DNA of 12,767 nucleotides from Candidatus Omnitrophota bacterium (GTDB taxonomy: Bacteria > Omnitrophota > Gorgyraeia > Gygaellales > Profunditerraquicolaceae), in the NCBI GenBank assembly GCA_016867095.1, contig VGKK01000024.1, positions 1 to 12,767 on the forward strand, read 5' to 3'. The position numbers were made by a program, and so were the translations under genes. Position 1 is the stretch's first letter. Each line of letters starts with the position of its first letter. Below are positions 12,160-12,767 of this stretch, in pieces. The notes under the pieces were generated by a model. It was not told where the DNA came from. It did no database searches and saw only the letters and a list, made by a program, of their open reading frames with translations.

Positions 12160-12767
12160 ACGCGCAATTATTAAAAGGGAAAACCGCGATTATTACCGGC
12201 GCCAGCCGCGGCATCGGCAAGGCCATAGCCTCCTCCTGCGCGGAGCTGGGGATTAATCTGGTCATCGCCGCCCGGCAGCGGGAACAATTAGAGGAGACCG
12301 CGGGCGAGATTGCCAAAAAATACAAGGTCCAGGTAGAGCCGGTGCCTTGCGATGTGTCAAAATTGGAAGATTTGGAAAATCTGGCGCAAAAAACCAGGGA
12401 CAAATTCGGCAACATTGACATCTTAATCAATAACGCCGGAGTCTCCAGCCAGTATCCCTTTGCCGAGCAGCCGATGGAGGACATTGAGCGCCTGGCCCAT
12501 ACCAATTATTTGGGCTATGTGCGCCTCATCCGCCTGGTGATCAACGATATGATAAAAAATAAATCGGGAGCGATTATAAATATGGTTTCCGGCTCAACGC
12601 TTTGCGACCCCCTGCCGCGGAATTTTCTAGTTTACAGTTCGCTAAAGGTGGGCCTGCGTTCGTTCTTAAAGGGGCTGTTCTGGGAGATCCGCGACCACGG
12701 AATAAAAATCACTTCATTATTGCCCGGGGTAACCGATACAGAGCTGACCGGAAAATTAAAAGAGGTT
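12156..12767 (+). CDS. Short-chain dehydrogenase/reductase, probable polyketide ketoreductase (3' end cut by window)
   Basis: The first 204 residues of a classical SDR, open to the right edge of the window. TGASRGIG (14-21) is the cofactor loop, with the basic residue R18 and R40 after the second strand favouring NADPH. NNAG is at 92-95, N117 follows, and the catalytic set is S145, Y160 and K164 (YSSLK). LLPGVTDTE (188-196) is the usual loop after the sixth strand. About 40-60 C-terminal residues are expected beyond the window. It should reduce a ketone or beta-keto group; in this setting it may be the ketoreductase that acts on the nascent polyketide, but a later tailoring step is equally possible. 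GGGAGG (12146-12151) is a good ribosome site, and the start overlaps the aromatase stop by 4 nt, so translation is coupled. Confidence 0.93.
   Translation, partial: MNAQLLKGKTAIITGASRGIGKAIASSCAELGINLVIAARQREQLEETAGEIAKKYKVQVEPVPCDVSKLEDLENLAQKTRDKFGNIDILINNAGVSSQYPFAEQPMEDIERLAHTNYLGYVRLIRLVINDMIKNKSGAIINMVSGSTLCDPLPRNFLVYSSLKVGLRSFLKGLFWEIRDHGIKITSLLPGVTDTELTGKLKEV

Overview
The window carries most of a type II (discrete-subunit) aromatic polyketide synthase cluster in what looks like a non-actinobacterial, probably anaerobic and uncultured bacterium. Moderate GC with strong AGGAGG-type ribosome sites on some genes, a BchE-like cobalamin/radical-SAM enzyme, a TIGR04076-type protein, a PilZ protein and boundaries rich in inverted repeats recall Omnitrophota or other PVC-like metagenome genomes. 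That taxonomic guess is inference with low confidence. No rRNA, tRNA, CRISPR array, transposase or integrase gene was seen.

Layout. Positions 1-2459 hold a first unit: a structured repeat (copy 1), a zinc alcohol dehydrogenase and a DhnA/LsrF-type class I aldolase on the + strand, then a convergent PilZ gene on the - strand and a strong bidirectional terminator hairpin. Positions 2460-2852 hold no gene. They contain a consensus sigma-70 promoter (TTGACA, 18 nt, TATAAT), an 18-nt perfect palindrome just downstream, and a structured leader that includes copy 2 of the repeat found at the window start. From 2853 to the right edge all genes are on the + strand: acyl-AMP ligase, a small PCP_red-like protein, a ketopantoate-reductase-like dehydrogenase, a duplicated TIGR04076 protein, ketosynthase alpha, chain-length-factor-like ketosynthase beta, B12-binding radical SAM enzyme, acyl carrier protein, PF04199 cyclase, TcmN-like aromatase/cyclase and a short-chain dehydrogenase (ketoreductase) cut by the window end. 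Several pairs overlap by ATGA.

How the genes may work together (inference). The ligase activates a carboxylic acid starter. KS-alpha/KS-beta extend it on the ACP to a poly-beta-keto chain. The SDR reduces one keto group, and the TcmN-like and PF04199 proteins fold and aromatise the chain. The radical SAM enzyme, with the PCP_red-like and TIGR04076 proteins and the PanE-like reductase, may do tailoring without oxygen. No acyltransferase, KSIII or phosphopantetheinyl transferase is seen; these may be borrowed from fatty acid synthesis or lie outside the window.

The most unusual points are: the KS-beta has lost all three catalytic residues, with Arg instead of the usual Gln or Cys at the active-site position; the cluster pairs a TcmN-type aromatase with BchE-like chemistry; a structured repeat of about 150-190 bp sits directly in front of two start codons that lack a Shine-Dalgarno sequence; and palindromes appear to have been inserted in frame into two coding regions.
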